Of a stretch of DNA of 64,000 nt, positions 42,889-52,151 are shown piece by piece. This DNA comes from an uncultured Mucispirillum sp. (GTDB lineage Bacteria; Chrysiogenota; Deferribacteres; Deferribacterales; Mucispirillaceae). A program made the position numbers and the translations under genes. The stretch lies in the NCBI GenBank assembly GCA_944326705.1, contig CALVEY010000012.1:1-64000 (forward strand). Direction: 5' to 3'. Every line of letters starts with the position of its first letter. Position 1 is the stretch's first letter. A model generated the notes under the pieces. That model was not told where the DNA came from. It did not search any database and saw only the letters and a program-made list of their open reading frames with translations.

Positions 42889-44205
42889 ATGTTTAAGAAA
42901 ATTGAGGAAATATTTTCTATTCCAGAATTAAGAAAGCGTATTTTAATGACGTTAATGCTTTTAGCAGTCTTTCGTATAGGTGCGCATGTACCTACACCTG
43001 GCGTTAATGGCCACGCATTATCTCAATTTTTTCAAAATGCAGGTAATAGTTTACTAGGTTTCTTTGATATGTTTACAGGTGGTGCATTAGAAAAACTTAC
43101 AGTTTTTGCTATGGGCGTTATGCCTTACATCTCTGCATCCATCATTATGGAGCTTTTAGCTGTTGTTATTCCAACTCTTGCTGAGCTTAAAAAAAGAGGC
43201 AGTGAAGGCAGACAAAAAATTACAAAATATACAAGATACTTAACTGTTGTTGTTGCGGTTATTCAAGGGCTTGCAATATCAATAGGTATTGAAAATATGA
43301 GAGCACCAGACGGCTCACCAATCGTTTTTATGGACGGCTGGCAGTTTAGATTTATTGCTACATTAACTCTTACAACAGGTACTATGTTTTTAGTATGGCT
43401 TGGTGAGAAAATCACATCTTATGGTGTTGGTAATGGTATGTCATTAATCATTATGGCAGGTATTATATCAGCATTTCCTGGTGCAGTAGTAAACACTTAC
43501 TCTTTAATGGAAACAGGCACAGTTCAAATCATTCCATTAATTATAGCTGTTGCGATTATGGTTGCTGCTTTTATAGCTATCGTATTTATGGAAACTTCTC
43601 AAAGAAGACTGCCTATTCAGTATGTTCGTAAAGGTAATGCTGGCGGCACTGTAAATGCAGGCAACTCATATTTACCATTAAGATTAAACCCAGCAGGCGT
43701 TATTCCTATAATCTTTGCTTCTACATTAATAACACTTCCTGCTACTCTTGCAACATTTATGCCGCAGGACCCACTGGTACAGAAAATTAACTTTTTCTTC
43801 TCTCCAGAATATCCTGTATATTATGTGTTAGAATTAACTTTAATTATATTCTTTACATATTTTTATACATCAATTATCTTCAATCCAACAGATATTGCGG
43901 ATAATATTAATAAATCAGGTGGTGTGATGCCTGGCAAACGTCCTGGTATTGAAACAGCTAACTACATAGACTATGTACTTACTCGTCTTACATTTGTAGG
44001 TGCAATCTACTTAGCAATAGTTTCTGTTATGCCACAGTTATTTATTAGAGCATTTGGGCTGCCATTTTATTTTGGTGGAACAAGTCTTTTAATTGTAGTG
44101 GGAGTTGGTCTTGATGTTATTCAAAAGATAGAATCTCACTTACTTACTCATAACTATGACGGCTTTCTTAAAAAAGGTCGTATTAGAGGGAGAAACTGGT
44201 CATGA
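42889..44205 (+). CDS. secY: Preprotein translocase subunit SecY
   Basis: 438 residues with ten membrane helices; start region FSIPELRKRILMTLMLLAVFRIGAHVPTPGV, plug-region and GVMPYISASIIMELL, and C-terminal QKIESHLLTHNYDGFLKKG are SecY signatures. It forms the protein-conducting channel with SecE and SecG. Behind AGGCGG; it begins the second part of the ribosomal cluster, 8.4 kb from rplO. Overlaps adk by 4 nt. Confidence 0.98.
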   Translation: MFKKIEEIFSIPELRKRILMTLMLLAVFRIGAHVPTPGVNGHALSQFFQNAGNSLLGFFDMFTGGALEKLTVFAMGVMPYISASIIMELLAVVIPTLAELKKRGSEGRQKITKYTRYLTVVVAVIQGLAISIGIENMRAPDGSPIVFMDGWQFRFIATLTLTTGTMFLVWLGEKITSYGVGNGMSLIIMAGIISAFPGAVVNTYSLMETGTVQIIPLIIAVAIMVAAFIAIVFMETSQRRLPIQYVRKGNAGGTVNAGNSYLPLRLNPAGVIPIIFASTLITLPATLATFMPQDPLVQKINFFFSPEYPVYYVLELTLIIFFTYFYTSIIFNPTDIADNINKSGGVMPGKRPGIETANYIDYVLTRLTFVGAIYLAIVSVMPQLFIRAFGLPFYFGGTSLLIVVGVGLDVIQKIESHLLTHNYDGFLKKGRIRGRNWS

Positions 44206-44849
44206 AAAACATTGTATTTTTAGGTGCACCTGGTGCAGGCAAAGGAACACAGTCTGAGTTTATTATTAAAAAATATGGTATAATACAAATCTCTACTGGT
44301 GATATGTTAAGAGCGGCTGTAAAAGCAGGCTCACCACTTGGAAAAGTTGCAAAAGAGTTTATGGACAATGGTAAACTTGTAACTGATGAAATTATTATAG
44401 GCTTAATGAAAGAAAGGCTTGCTCAGCCAGACTGTAAAAACGGCTTTATATTAGATGGCTTTCCAAGAACATTAGCTCAGGCAAAAAGCTTAGATATTAT
44501 GCTTAAAGAAGATATGAAATCAGAAATTACTCATATTATAAGCCTTGAAGTGCCAGATGAATATATTGTAGAAAGAATTACTGGCAGAAGAACAAGCCCT
44601 ATAACAGGTAAAATATACCATGTTAAATATAATCCACCTGCTGTAGAAGGTATGGCAGAAGATGGTAAAACACCGCTTATACAAAGAGATGATGATAAAG
44701 AAGAAACTGTTAAAAAACGCTTAGAAGTTTTCCATGAACAGGCTGATGCTTTAAAATCATATTATAAATCAACTGGCAAATTATTTATAGTTGACGGAAC
44801 AAAAGCTCCAGAAACAGTATTTGCTGAAATAGAGGAAATACTTAAATAA
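44202..44849 (+). CDS. adk: Adenylate kinase
   Basis: 215 residues, long-LID form. P-loop GAPGAGKGTQ (8-17), STGDMLRAA, DGFPRTLAQA and the LID with GRRTSPITGKIYH, which lacks the zinc cysteines of Gram-positive types. Converts ATP and AMP to two ADP. Overlaps secY by 4 nt and map by one base. Confidence 0.98.
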   Translation: MKNIVFLGAPGAGKGTQSEFIIKKYGIIQISTGDMLRAAVKAGSPLGKVAKEFMDNGKLVTDEIIIGLMKERLAQPDCKNGFILDGFPRTLAQAKSLDIMLKEDMKSEITHIISLEVPDEYIVERITGRRTSPITGKIYHVKYNPPAVEGMAEDGKTPLIQRDDDKEETVKKRLEVFHEQADALKSYYKSTGKLFIVDGTKAPETVFAEIEEILK

Positions 44850-45607
44850 TGGTTGTTTTATACTCTAAAAGTGAGATTGAAAAGATAAAGGAGGCTTCCT
44901 TAGTAGTTAAGGAAGTCTTTAAACAATTAAAAAATTACATTAAGCCAGGAATTTCAACAAAAGATGTTGACAAACTGGTAGAAGATGTTATATACTCAAT
45001 GTCCGCCATACCATCAAGTAAAGGTTATTATGGTTTTCCAGGCTCATGCTGCACATCAGTTAATAATGTTGTAGTGCATGGAATACCTGATGATAAAACA
45101 ATACTGAAAGATGGCGACATTATAAGTGTCGATGTGGTTGCCAATAAAAACGGCTTTCACAGTGATGCTTGCAGAACATTCCCTGTTGGGAAGATTAGTG
45201 CGGAAGCAGAGCGTCTTATAAAAGTCACAAAAGAGGCTTTCTTTCAAGGCGTAGAGTTTGCAAAAGTGGGAAACAGGATTTCAGATATTTCTCACGCTAT
45301 CCAAACCCATGTAGAAGCGGCTGGCTTTGGTGTTGTTAGAGAATACCAAGGGCATGGAGTTGGAAGAAGCATGCATGAAGAACCATCTATTCCAAACTAT
45401 GGCAGACCAAACCGTGGTTTTAGATTAAAGCCTGGGGCGGTATTGGCAATTGAGCCAATGGTTACTTATGGTAACTATTCCGTTAAAGTGTTAGCAGATA
45501 AATGGACAGCAGTTACTGTAGATAATTCTATTGCGGCTCACTATGAGAATACAGTGGTAGTTACAAATGACGAACCGCTTATTCTAACAATTGAAGATGA
45601 AGCCTAA
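44849..45607 (+). CDS. map: Methionine aminopeptidase, type I
   Basis: 252 residues. Metal ligands and active-site residues are in the standard places: VVHGIPDD, ISVDVVANKNGFHSDACRTF, GHGVGRSMHEEP, AIEPMV and the final YENTVVVT. Removes the starter methionine from new proteins. The start overlaps the adk stop (TAATG). The place between adk and infA is classical. Confidence 0.97.
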   Translation: MVVLYSKSEIEKIKEASLVVKEVFKQLKNYIKPGISTKDVDKLVEDVIYSMSAIPSSKGYYGFPGSCCTSVNNVVVHGIPDDKTILKDGDIISVDVVANKNGFHSDACRTFPVGKISAEAERLIKVTKEAFFQGVEFAKVGNRISDISHAIQTHVEAAGFGVVREYQGHGVGRSMHEEPSIPNYGRPNRGFRLKPGAVLAIEPMVTYGNYSVKVLADKWTAVTVDNSIAAHYENTVVVTNDEPLILTIEDEA

Positions 45608-45650
45608 AAATTTTGGTTTCACAACGCAGTGTTGAGGAGAAGAGAACACA

Positions 45651-45872
45651 ATGAGTAAAAAAGATGACGTTATTGAGACATCAGGCATAGTAGCAGAGGC
45701 GCTGCCAAATGCTCAGTTTAAAGTTACTCTTGAAAATCAACATACCATTCTTGCCCATTTATCAGGCAAGATGAGAATGAACTTCATCAGAATCTTACCA
45801 GGTGACAAAGTAACTGTTGAACTTTCACCTTATGATTTGACGAAGGGCAGAATAACATATCGGCAGAAATAA
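45651..45872 (+). CDS. infA: Translation initiation factor IF-1
   Basis: 73 residues, OB fold: [40 protein letters not shown] and [13 protein letters not shown]. It binds the A site of the 30S subunit during initiation. Preceded by GAGGAG; 13 nt before rpmJ. Confidence 0.98.
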   Translation: MSKKDDVIETSGIVAEALPNAQFKVTLENQHTILAHLSGKMRMNFIRILPGDKVTVELSPYDLTKGRITYRQK

Positions 45873-45885
45873 ACGGAGCAGACAA

Positions 45886-45999
45886 ATGAAAGTAAGAGCT
45901 AGCGTTAAACCGATTTGCAGCAAATGCAAGATTGTGAAAAGGAAAGGGGTAATCAGAATAATCTGTGAAAATCCCCGCCACAAACAGAGACAAGGCTAA
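45886..45999 (+). CDS. rpmJ: 50S ribosomal protein L36
   Basis: 37 residues read directly from the sequence: [20 protein letters not shown], then [17 protein letters not shown]. It carries the zinc ligands (C11, C14, C27, H32) of the cysteine-containing form. ATG behind CGGAG; normal place between infA and rpsM. Confidence 0.97.
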   Translation: MKVRASVKPICSKCKIVKRKGVIRIICENPRHKQRQG

Positions 46000-46010
46000 G
46001 GAGGCGAATA

Positions 46011-46379
46011 GTGGCGCGAGTAGCCGGAGTTGACATTCCAAATAACAAGAAAGTAGAAATCGGTCTTACCTACATTTATGGAGTAGGTAGAAGTACAGCC
46101 CGCAAACTTATCGAAGAAACAGGTATCGATAGTAACAAAAGAGTGGCTGAGTTAACAGAGCAGGAAATTTCCTCAATCAGAAAATTATTAGAGGAAAACT
46201 ATAAGGTGGAAGGCGATTTACGTAAAGAAATCGGCCTTGCTATCAAGCGCCTTATGGAAATAAACTGTTACCGCGGCTGGAGACATAAAATGGGTCTTCC
46301 AGTTAGAGGACAAAAAACTCGTTCTAATGCAAGAACTCGTCGTGGTCTTGCTGGTAAACGCGGTATAAAAAGGAAGTAA
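46011..46379 (+). CDS. rpsM: 30S ribosomal protein S13
   Basis: 122 residues from GTG at 46011 behind [27 protein letters not shown] and [25 protein letters not shown] are S13 signatures. It contacts P-site tRNA and forms bridges to the 50S subunit. Confidence 0.98.
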   Translation: MARVAGVDIPNNKKVEIGLTYIYGVGRSTARKLIEETGIDSNKRVAELTEQEISSIRKLLEENYKVEGDLRKEIGLAIKRLMEINCYRGWRHKMGLPVRGQKTRSNARTRRGLAGKRGIKRK

Positions 46380-46491
46380 AACTTGATAGTTGTCTTATTA
46401 TAAGACACTGCGCAGATATTAGCTGGACTACCTGTTAAAGGGTATTCAATAATAAGTTAATAGTCTGTCATAATGCTACTTTGGAGGAACC
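46380..46491 (+). promoter_or_regulatory. Intergenic leader before rpsK with a perfect hairpin
   Basis: 112 bases between rpsM and rpsK, which usually almost touch. It contains TGTCTTA/TAAGACA (46391-46407), a perfect 7-bp stem with a 3-nt loop. The alpha operon is repressed by S4 in several bacteria, so this may be a regulatory leader. That is inference; no promoter boxes were identified. Confidence 0.4.
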
Positions 46492-46878
46492 ATGGCAGGT
46501 CCTAGAAAATCAGGTAAAAAAGAAAAAAAGAGTGTACCAAGGGGTATAGCTCATATTAATTCTACATTCAACAACACACATGTTGCTTTTACTGATGTAA
46601 AAGGTAATGTAGTATGCTGGGCAACTGGCGGAACAGAAAATTTTAAAAACTCAAGGAAATCCACTCCTTTCGCTGCTCAACTTGCAGCTGAAAATGCAGC
46701 TAAAAAAGCTGTTGATTTCGGTATGAGAGAAGTTGAAGTTAGTGTTAAAGGTCCGGGTTCTGGCAGAGAAAGTGCTATTAGAGCAATTCAAGCAGCTGGA
46801 ATAAAGATTACTGTTATTAGAGACATTACACCCGTTCCACATAACGGATGCCGTCCTATTAAGAAAAGAAGAGTTTAG
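46492..46878 (+). CDS. rpsK: 30S ribosomal protein S11
   Basis: 128 residues. [21 protein letters not shown], the [13 protein letters not shown] loop and [18 protein letters not shown] identify S11, which lines the mRNA exit. Preceded by GGAGG. Confidence 0.98.
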   Translation: MAGPRKSGKKEKKSVPRGIAHINSTFNNTHVAFTDVKGNVVCWATGGTENFKNSRKSTPFAAQLAAENAAKKAVDFGMREVEVSVKGPGSGRESAIRAIQAAGIKITVIRDITPVPHNGCRPIKKRRV

Positions 46879-46889
46879 GAGAGGATACC

Positions 46890-47516
46890 TTGGCTAGATA
46901 TACAGGTGCAAACTGCAAACTTTGCAGACGCGAAAATATGAAGCTTTTTCTTAAAGGCGAACGTTGTTACAAAGACAAATGTGCTTTTGAAAGAAAAGAA
47001 TACGCACCAGGTCAACATGGCAAACTGCACAAAAAATTAAGCGACTATGGTGTTCAGCTTCGTGAAAAACAAAAAGCAAAAAGAATTTACGGCGTATTAG
47101 AATCTCAATTCCGCAGATATTTTGAGAAAGCGTCTTCTGTTGAAGGCATTACTGGTGAAGTATTACTTCAATTCTTAGAACGCCGTCTTGACAATGTTGT
47201 TTACAGAGCTGGTTTTGCTTCAAGCCGTAAAGAAGCTCGTCAAATGGTAAAACACGAACATTTTACTGTAAACGGCAGAAAAGTAAGTATTCCATCATTC
47301 TTAGTTAAACCTGGAATGGTAGTAGAAGTTAAAGAAAAAAGCAGAAACCATGCAAGAATAATTGAATCTCTTGATACTGCTGCAGGTAGAGGAATTCCTG
47401 AATGGATAACTCTCGATAAGCAAAACTTTAAAGCAGAAATTAACCGTCTGCCAGAAAGAACTGATATCGCTTACGATATTCAGGAATCGCTCATCGTAGA
47501 GCTCTACTCTAAATAA
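46890..47516 (+). CDS. rpsD: 30S ribosomal protein S4
   Basis: 208 residues from a TTG start at 46890, behind AGGAGAGG. The zinc-type N-terminus has CKLC and two more cysteines ([10 protein letters not shown]). S4 domain [25 protein letters not shown] primary 16S rRNA binder and known autoregulator of the alpha operon. Confidence 0.98.
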   Translation: MARYTGANCKLCRRENMKLFLKGERCYKDKCAFERKEYAPGQHGKLHKKLSDYGVQLREKQKAKRIYGVLESQFRRYFEKASSVEGITGEVLLQFLERRLDNVVYRAGFASSRKEARQMVKHEHFTVNGRKVSIPSFLVKPGMVVEVKEKSRNHARIIESLDTAAGRGIPEWITLDKQNFKAEINRLPERTDIAYDIQESLIVELYSK

Positions 47517-47544
47517 CGCTTTTAAAGCGGAGGATGCATTACCT

Positions 47545-48552
47545 ATGATAATGATGAATTTTAGGAATTTAATAAAACCTAAAAGTATTGAACCGGTTGG
47601 TCAAGTTTCAAGCACTTCTGGCAAATTTATTATTGAGCCATATGAAAAAGGGTTTGGAACTACTATTGGTAACGCTTTAAGACGAGTTATGCTTTCTTCT
47701 ATTGAAGGCACCGCCGTTGTTGGTGTGCGTATTTCCGGAGTTACAAATGAGTTTTCAACTATTCCAGGCGTCATTGAGGATGTAGTAGAGATTCTCTTAA
47801 ATATTAAAGACCTTACATTATGTTCAAGTATACCTGAACAAACTAAGGTATTTATTAAGAAAAAAGGCAAAGGTCCTGTTACTGCAGGCGATATCCAGAG
47901 TGACGGCACTGTAGAAGTGCTTGACCCTGAACAGCATATTTTAACAATAAGCGATGATAACTATGAGTTATATATGGAGCTTATTGTAGAAAGAGGTATT
48001 GGATATGTTCCTAGCGGTGAATTTGAGAATAAATTCAATAACGAAATTGATATAATGCCTATTGACGCTATATTTACTCCAATTAAAAGAGTAAATTATC
48101 ATGTAGAAAATGCTCGTGTTGGGCAAAGTACTGATTATGATAAGCTGATATTAGAAATTGATACTGACGGTTCTGTTAGACCAGAAGAAGCAATGGCTTT
48201 TGCAGCAAAAATAGTTAAAGACTACATGACTCAGTTTATAAACTTTGAAGAAAAAGATGAAGAAGAGGCAGATGTTGAAGAGAACAGAGGTAACAGCCAG
48301 GTTCTTGAAATGCTTGATAACAGCATTGAAGAATTAGAGCTTTCTGTTCGTGCATATAACTGTCTTAAAAATGCTAATATTAAAACTCTCCATGAGCTGT
48401 GCAGCAAAACTGACGGCGAAATGCTGAAAACTAAAAACTTTGGCAGAAAATCACTGGAAGAAATCAAAAAAGTTCTTTCTGATTTAGGTTTAAGCCTTGG
48501 TATGGATTTAGAGAGTTTAGGCTATAAGAAAAAGGATACTGAGGTTGAATAA
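47545..48552 (+). CDS. rpoA: RNA polymerase alpha subunit
   Basis: 335 residues. N-terminal domain with FIIEPYEKGFGTTIGNALRRVMLSS for assembly and a C-terminal domain (about 265-335) with LELSVRAYNCLKNANIKTLHELC and NFGRKSLEEIKKVLSDLGLSLG for UP-element and activator contact. An acidic linker (EEKDEEEADVEEN) separates them. Three ATG codons are close together at 47545-47553; the first is taken. Overlaps rplQ by one base. Confidence 0.98.
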   Translation: MIMMNFRNLIKPKSIEPVGQVSSTSGKFIIEPYEKGFGTTIGNALRRVMLSSIEGTAVVGVRISGVTNEFSTIPGVIEDVVEILLNIKDLTLCSSIPEQTKVFIKKKGKGPVTAGDIQSDGTVEVLDPEQHILTISDDNYELYMELIVERGIGYVPSGEFENKFNNEIDIMPIDAIFTPIKRVNYHVENARVGQSTDYDKLILEIDTDGSVRPEEAMAFAAKIVKDYMTQFINFEEKDEEEADVEENRGNSQVLEMLDNSIEELELSVRAYNCLKNANIKTLHELCSKTDGEMLKTKNFGRKSLEEIKKVLSDLGLSLGMDLESLGYKKKDTEVE

Positions 48553-48917
48553 TGAGACACAATGTGGTTAATAACAAGTTTAGAATGAAGACATCTCACC
48601 GTATTGCTACTTTCCGCAATATGACAGTGTCTTTAATAGAAAATGGTAAAATAGAAACTACACTTGATAAAGCAAAAGTTTTAAGAGGTGTTGTTGAGCC
48701 ATTAATCACTCTTGCTAAAAAAGGCGATGTTCCTGCAAGAAGATTAGCTCTTAAAAAACTCCCTCATGCTGAAAGTGTTAGAAAACTTTTCCATGAAATC
48801 GCTCCTGTTTTCAAAGACAGAAACGGTGGCTATACAAGAGTATTAAAAACTGGCCGTCGCGCGGGCGATAATGCTGAAATGGCAATCATTGAATTTGTAG
48901 AAGAAATCAAAAAATAA
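48552..48917 (+). CDS. rplQ: 50S ribosomal protein L17
   Basis: 121 residues. FRMKTSHRIATFRNMTVSLIENGKIETTLDKAKVLR and the final GGYTRVLKTGRRAGDNAEMAIIE are L17 signatures. It lies near the tunnel exit. Last gene of the alpha operon, followed by a strong terminator. Confidence 0.98.
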   Translation: MRHNVVNNKFRMKTSHRIATFRNMTVSLIENGKIETTLDKAKVLRGVVEPLITLAKKGDVPARRLALKKLPHAESVRKLFHEIAPVFKDRNGGYTRVLKTGRRAGDNAEMAIIEFVEEIKK

Positions 48918-48920
48918 TTT

Positions 48921-48948
48921 AAGGGGCTTTTAAAAGCCCCTTTTTTTA
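48921..48948 (+). terminator. Terminator of the alpha operon
   Basis: AAGGGGCTTTT and AAAAGCCCCTT make an 11-bp stem at 48921-48942 followed by T residues to 48947. It closes the ribosomal cluster. Confidence 0.9.
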
Positions 48949-49089
48949 TCATCTGCATAAACTGCTTGTTATATTTTTATCAACATTCTAAAACAGTAGA
49001 AATAAATATATAATTTATATTTATAGTACCGCCTTATATTGTCGCCAAGTGTAGTATTATTATTAATATAATATTTAGACTGGTGATAT

Positions 49090-50286
49090 ATGATAAATAA
49101 TAAGTCAAAAAATTTTGCAAAAGCTGTAAAAGATTTAAAAAATCATAGGAAATTTAATATTTTTACTGATTTGAAACCTTATGAACCTGATGAGCATTAT
49201 AATTATCATTGCAAAAGTGACCTTATAGGATATCTGCTTGACCCATTAGAAAAACATGATTTAAAAGATTATTTTATAAAGCAAATTATTGATATTATAA
49301 AGGATAAATATAAAATAAATGCTGCAAGTTATATGGATTTGCAGGTTAAAGTTGGTTATAACTCAAGCAAAAGTAAATATTTTACCGCAATAGATGAAAT
49401 CAGAGCATCCAGCATAAGTAATAATATTTTATTTGTTTTTTATATAGAAGCAGAGGATATTGACCCATTATATTCACTAGTTGTTCAAAAAAATTATGAA
49501 GCGGTATTAAGTAGATTGAATTCTTTAAAAAATTTTTTTAAACCAAATCAATTAATACCTGTTTTAATAACTGATAATAAAAGTTTATGCAAAAAATACG
49601 ATATATTTTATACAATTATGATTAATGATATTATAAATATAATGGACAATATACCTGAAGTATATAAAAACAAACATTATAAAGATTTTATTAGGAAATT
49701 TACAATGCAAAGCACATATAATCATAGTAAAGAAGATATCTTATTTAAAAATTATCTTAAAATATACAGCAGGTATTCACAAGAAGTAGATAATATATAT
49801 TATTATGGTCCAACATATTATATAAAAAAAATTCTTTTATCTCTTTTTCAAAATAAAAATTTTATAGAAAAAGATACAATAATGGACTGCAATGTAGATG
49901 GTTCGCCATCTTTTACATTTTTGCCATCAGGGTTAGATGATGAATTTATAGATTTATACTATAAAAAATCATATATTATAGGTTTTGATATTCATGTATA
50001 TCATGAGAAAATAGAAGTATATTTCACACTAAATACAATAGATGACAAGCTGAAATTATTAAAGCAAAAGCTGGTATCATTATTTAATGATAAATATAAT
50101 TTAGATTATCAAGATAATAAAAATGATAATATGTATATTACTATTTTTAAATTTGATATAAATGCATATAATCTGATTTATATTAATCACAAAGCATTAG
50201 CACAAGGAATAGATATAGTTCTTGAAGATTTGTATGATAAAATAGTATCTGTTAAAAATATTCTGCTGGAAATATATGGTAAATAA
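49090..50286 (+). CDS. PD-(D/E)XK-like protein of unknown function, first paralogue
   Basis: 398 residues, very rich in Lys, Asn, Ile and Tyr. The N-terminal 150 residues follow the layout of the PDDEXK_4 nuclease family: FNIFTDLKPYEPDEHYNYHC, LIGYLLDPLEKHDLKDYFIKQII, AIDEIRAS, then FYIEAEDIDPLYSLVVQKNY where active members have E-x-K followed by a glutamine. Here E-A-E stands in that place, so the metal site may be lost. The C-terminal half (KNYLKIYSRYSQEVDN, LPSGLDDEF, SLFNDKYNL) is shared with the next gene. 172 nt after the rplQ terminator and 62 nt before its paralogue. Family call is tentative. Confidence 0.6.
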   Translation: MINNKSKNFAKAVKDLKNHRKFNIFTDLKPYEPDEHYNYHCKSDLIGYLLDPLEKHDLKDYFIKQIIDIIKDKYKINAASYMDLQVKVGYNSSKSKYFTAIDEIRASSISNNILFVFYIEAEDIDPLYSLVVQKNYEAVLSRLNSLKNFFKPNQLIPVLITDNKSLCKKYDIFYTIMINDIINIMDNIPEVYKNKHYKDFIRKFTMQSTYNHSKEDILFKNYLKIYSRYSQEVDNIYYYGPTYYIKKILLSLFQNKNFIEKDTIMDCNVDGSPSFTFLPSGLDDEFIDLYYKKSYIIGFDIHVYHEKIEVYFTLNTIDDKLKLLKQKLVSLFNDKYNLDYQDNKNDNMYITIFKFDINAYNLIYINHKALAQGIDIVLEDLYDKIVSVKNILLEIYGK

Positions 50287-50347
50287 AAAATGCAGCAGCT
50301 TTTTAAATTATATACTATTAATATAAGATTAATGTGGGTGGTATATT

Positions 50348-51544
50348 ATGAATAAATTATTAAGTTTAAAAAAAGAACTTGAAAGCATTTCAAATGATAA
50401 CAAGTTGAATATTTTTTCATTAACTTATTCTGAAAGATGTGAAGAACATTATAATTTTATAAAACATTTACTTAATCCCTATGAAAAACATAACTTAGAA
50501 GATTATTTTATTAAGCAGATAATAGAAATTATCAAAGATAGATGTGAAATCAATGGTAACAATTATATGGATTTAAATGTAATGGGATATTATCAAACAA
50601 ATATAACACAAAATGATATGCCTTTGTGGCTTACAGCAGTAAGTATTACTAATAAAGTTTTTTTTATATTTATAATTGAAACAGAAACTATATATTATGA
50701 ACATACAATATATGATATTGAAAATTATAATAAAATAATGAAACAAGTAGATTTTATAAAACAATTATACAACACTTATCAGGTAATACCAATTTTAATA
50801 AGTGATTATGAAAATATAAATAAAAGATATGAAGTATTATATCATATAAAGTTTGATAAAATAATAAATATAATGAAAAAAACGGTTAAAGAAAAAATTA
50901 AAGATGCACATTATAAGTTTATTATAAATGAGTATATCAGAGAAAGAGAGCAAGAGTTTGCAGTGTTTAATTGTAAGAAAGATAGTATTCCGTGGGAAAA
51001 ATATCTGAAAATATACAGCAGATATGCAAAAGAAATAAATAATATGCAATATTTTTGTTTTACATATTATAGAAAAAGGTTACTTTCATATATTTTAAAA
51101 AATAAAAGTTTTGTTGAAAATATTATAATAATGGATTGCGAGGCAGATGCATCGTTTTTTGTTTTTTTACCATCTGGGTTAAGTGATGAGTTGATAGAAA
51201 TATTATATAAAGATTCAAATATATTATATTTTAATTTTGATATATCTAATGTGGGAATAGAAATTTATTTATCATTATATATTAAAAATAATATGTTAAA
51301 ACAGCTAAGAGAAAAGCTGATTTCATTATTTAATGATAAATATAATTTACTTTACGAAGAAAATGAAAGAGAGCATATGTATTTATTAATCCATAGGTTA
51401 GATATTGATGTTAATACTTTAATCTGCCTGGATGAAAATACATTAATTGGGGAGCTTGATAGAACTTTTAATAATTTATCAGATAAAATAATATCTATTA
51501 AAAATATTATTCATCAGATATTCAGCAAGTTAATTAAAAATTAA
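50348..51544 (+). CDS. PD-(D/E)XK-like protein of unknown function, second paralogue
   Basis: 398 residues, clearly homologous to the preceding gene along its whole length (shared EEHYN, LNPYEKHNLEDYFIKQII, NYMDLNV, EKYLKIYSRYAKEINN, IIMDCEAD, FLPSGLSDELIE, LISLFNDKYNL) but strongly diverged. In the place of the E-x-K signature it has FIIETETIYYEHTIYDIENY, again without the lysine. Tandem duplication followed by divergence next to an McrBC system suggests a defence-related role such as recognition or an antitoxin-like partner, but nothing proves it. Confidence 0.6.
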   Translation: MNKLLSLKKELESISNDNKLNIFSLTYSERCEEHYNFIKHLLNPYEKHNLEDYFIKQIIEIIKDRCEINGNNYMDLNVMGYYQTNITQNDMPLWLTAVSITNKVFFIFIIETETIYYEHTIYDIENYNKIMKQVDFIKQLYNTYQVIPILISDYENINKRYEVLYHIKFDKIINIMKKTVKEKIKDAHYKFIINEYIREREQEFAVFNCKKDSIPWEKYLKIYSRYAKEINNMQYFCFTYYRKRLLSYILKNKSFVENIIIMDCEADASFFVFLPSGLSDELIEILYKDSNILYFNFDISNVGIEIYLSLYIKNNMLKQLREKLISLFNDKYNLLYEENEREHMYLLIHRLDIDVNTLICLDENTLIGELDRTFNNLSDKIISIKNIIHQIFSKLIKN

Positions 51545-51698
51545 GCAGTGTATATTGTATATGATTTTTATTGTTTAATAAGATAATAAACGACATCAAA
51601 TGTCGCTGAATTATGACAAATAATATTTAATATGTATACTGTTGAAATTATTTTTTTTTATTATATAATAAACATATTAAATTTATTTGGAGGAATTT

Positions 51699-52142
51699 AT
51701 GAACACATTTATAGTTGGAAGTAATGTTGACGGCAGCACAGGAAAAAATGATTATTATTTAAATATTATTGGTCAACACCATGTTGCATTAGTTTACTAT
51801 AATCCTTCAGGAACCATAGAAAGGGAATTTAATAAAATCCAGCAAGGTGATTTAGTAATAATCGGTTATGGAAGTAATAAGAATAAAAGATGTTTTTATG
51901 CTGGTTATGCTCAAAGTAGTAATAAAGGAGCTTTTGTGTTAAATGGAGAAGAACTTGCAGAGGGGCATATTTTTCTTGATGATTTTACTTCACTATCCAA
52001 TTATGATATACAATTTAGTGAAAACAATGCATATGGAAATTCAAAACAACCTGCAGCTGTTTATCAATTATATGAAATAAATCCAGCAGATAAAGCGATA
52101 ATAGAACAAATAGTAAGTATACTTAACCAAGAACATAAATAG
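51699..52142 (+). CDS. Stand-alone copy of the McrB-like N-terminal domain
   Basis: 147 residues from the ATG at 51699, behind GGAGG. The protein is almost identical to residues 1-137 of the McrB-like protein encoded directly downstream; visible differences are at the first residues, Ala for Ser in NPADKSIIEQI, and the last ten residues. It ends without any ATPase domain. The compact alpha/beta domain (FIVGSNVDGSTGKNDYY, QHHVALVYYNPSGTIEREF, QQGDLVIIGYGSNKNKRCFYAGYA) loosely resembles EVE/PUA-like modified-base readers. It may be a recent duplicate acting as a separate reader subunit or an inhibitor. Confidence 0.8.
   Translation: MNTFIVGSNVDGSTGKNDYYLNIIGQHHVALVYYNPSGTIEREFNKIQQGDLVIIGYGSNKNKRCFYAGYAQSSNKGAFVLNGEELAEGHIFLDDFTSLSNYDIQFSENNAYGNSKQPAAVYQLYEINPADKAIIEQIVSILNQEHK
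51707..52108 (+). repeat. 402-bp direct repeat, first copy
   Basis: Bases 51707-52108 repeat at 52160-52561 (offset 453). Two base differences were noted (52064 T against C; 52095 G against T); not every base was checked. This is a recent tandem duplication of the recognition-domain coding sequence. Confidence 0.85.
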
Positions 52143-52151
52143 AGGTGGTCA

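Noticed and set aside
44880-44915. AAGGAGG plus hairpin inside the start of map as a regulatory site
   Set aside because: It encodes ordinary conserved map residues and no start codon follows at a suitable distance.
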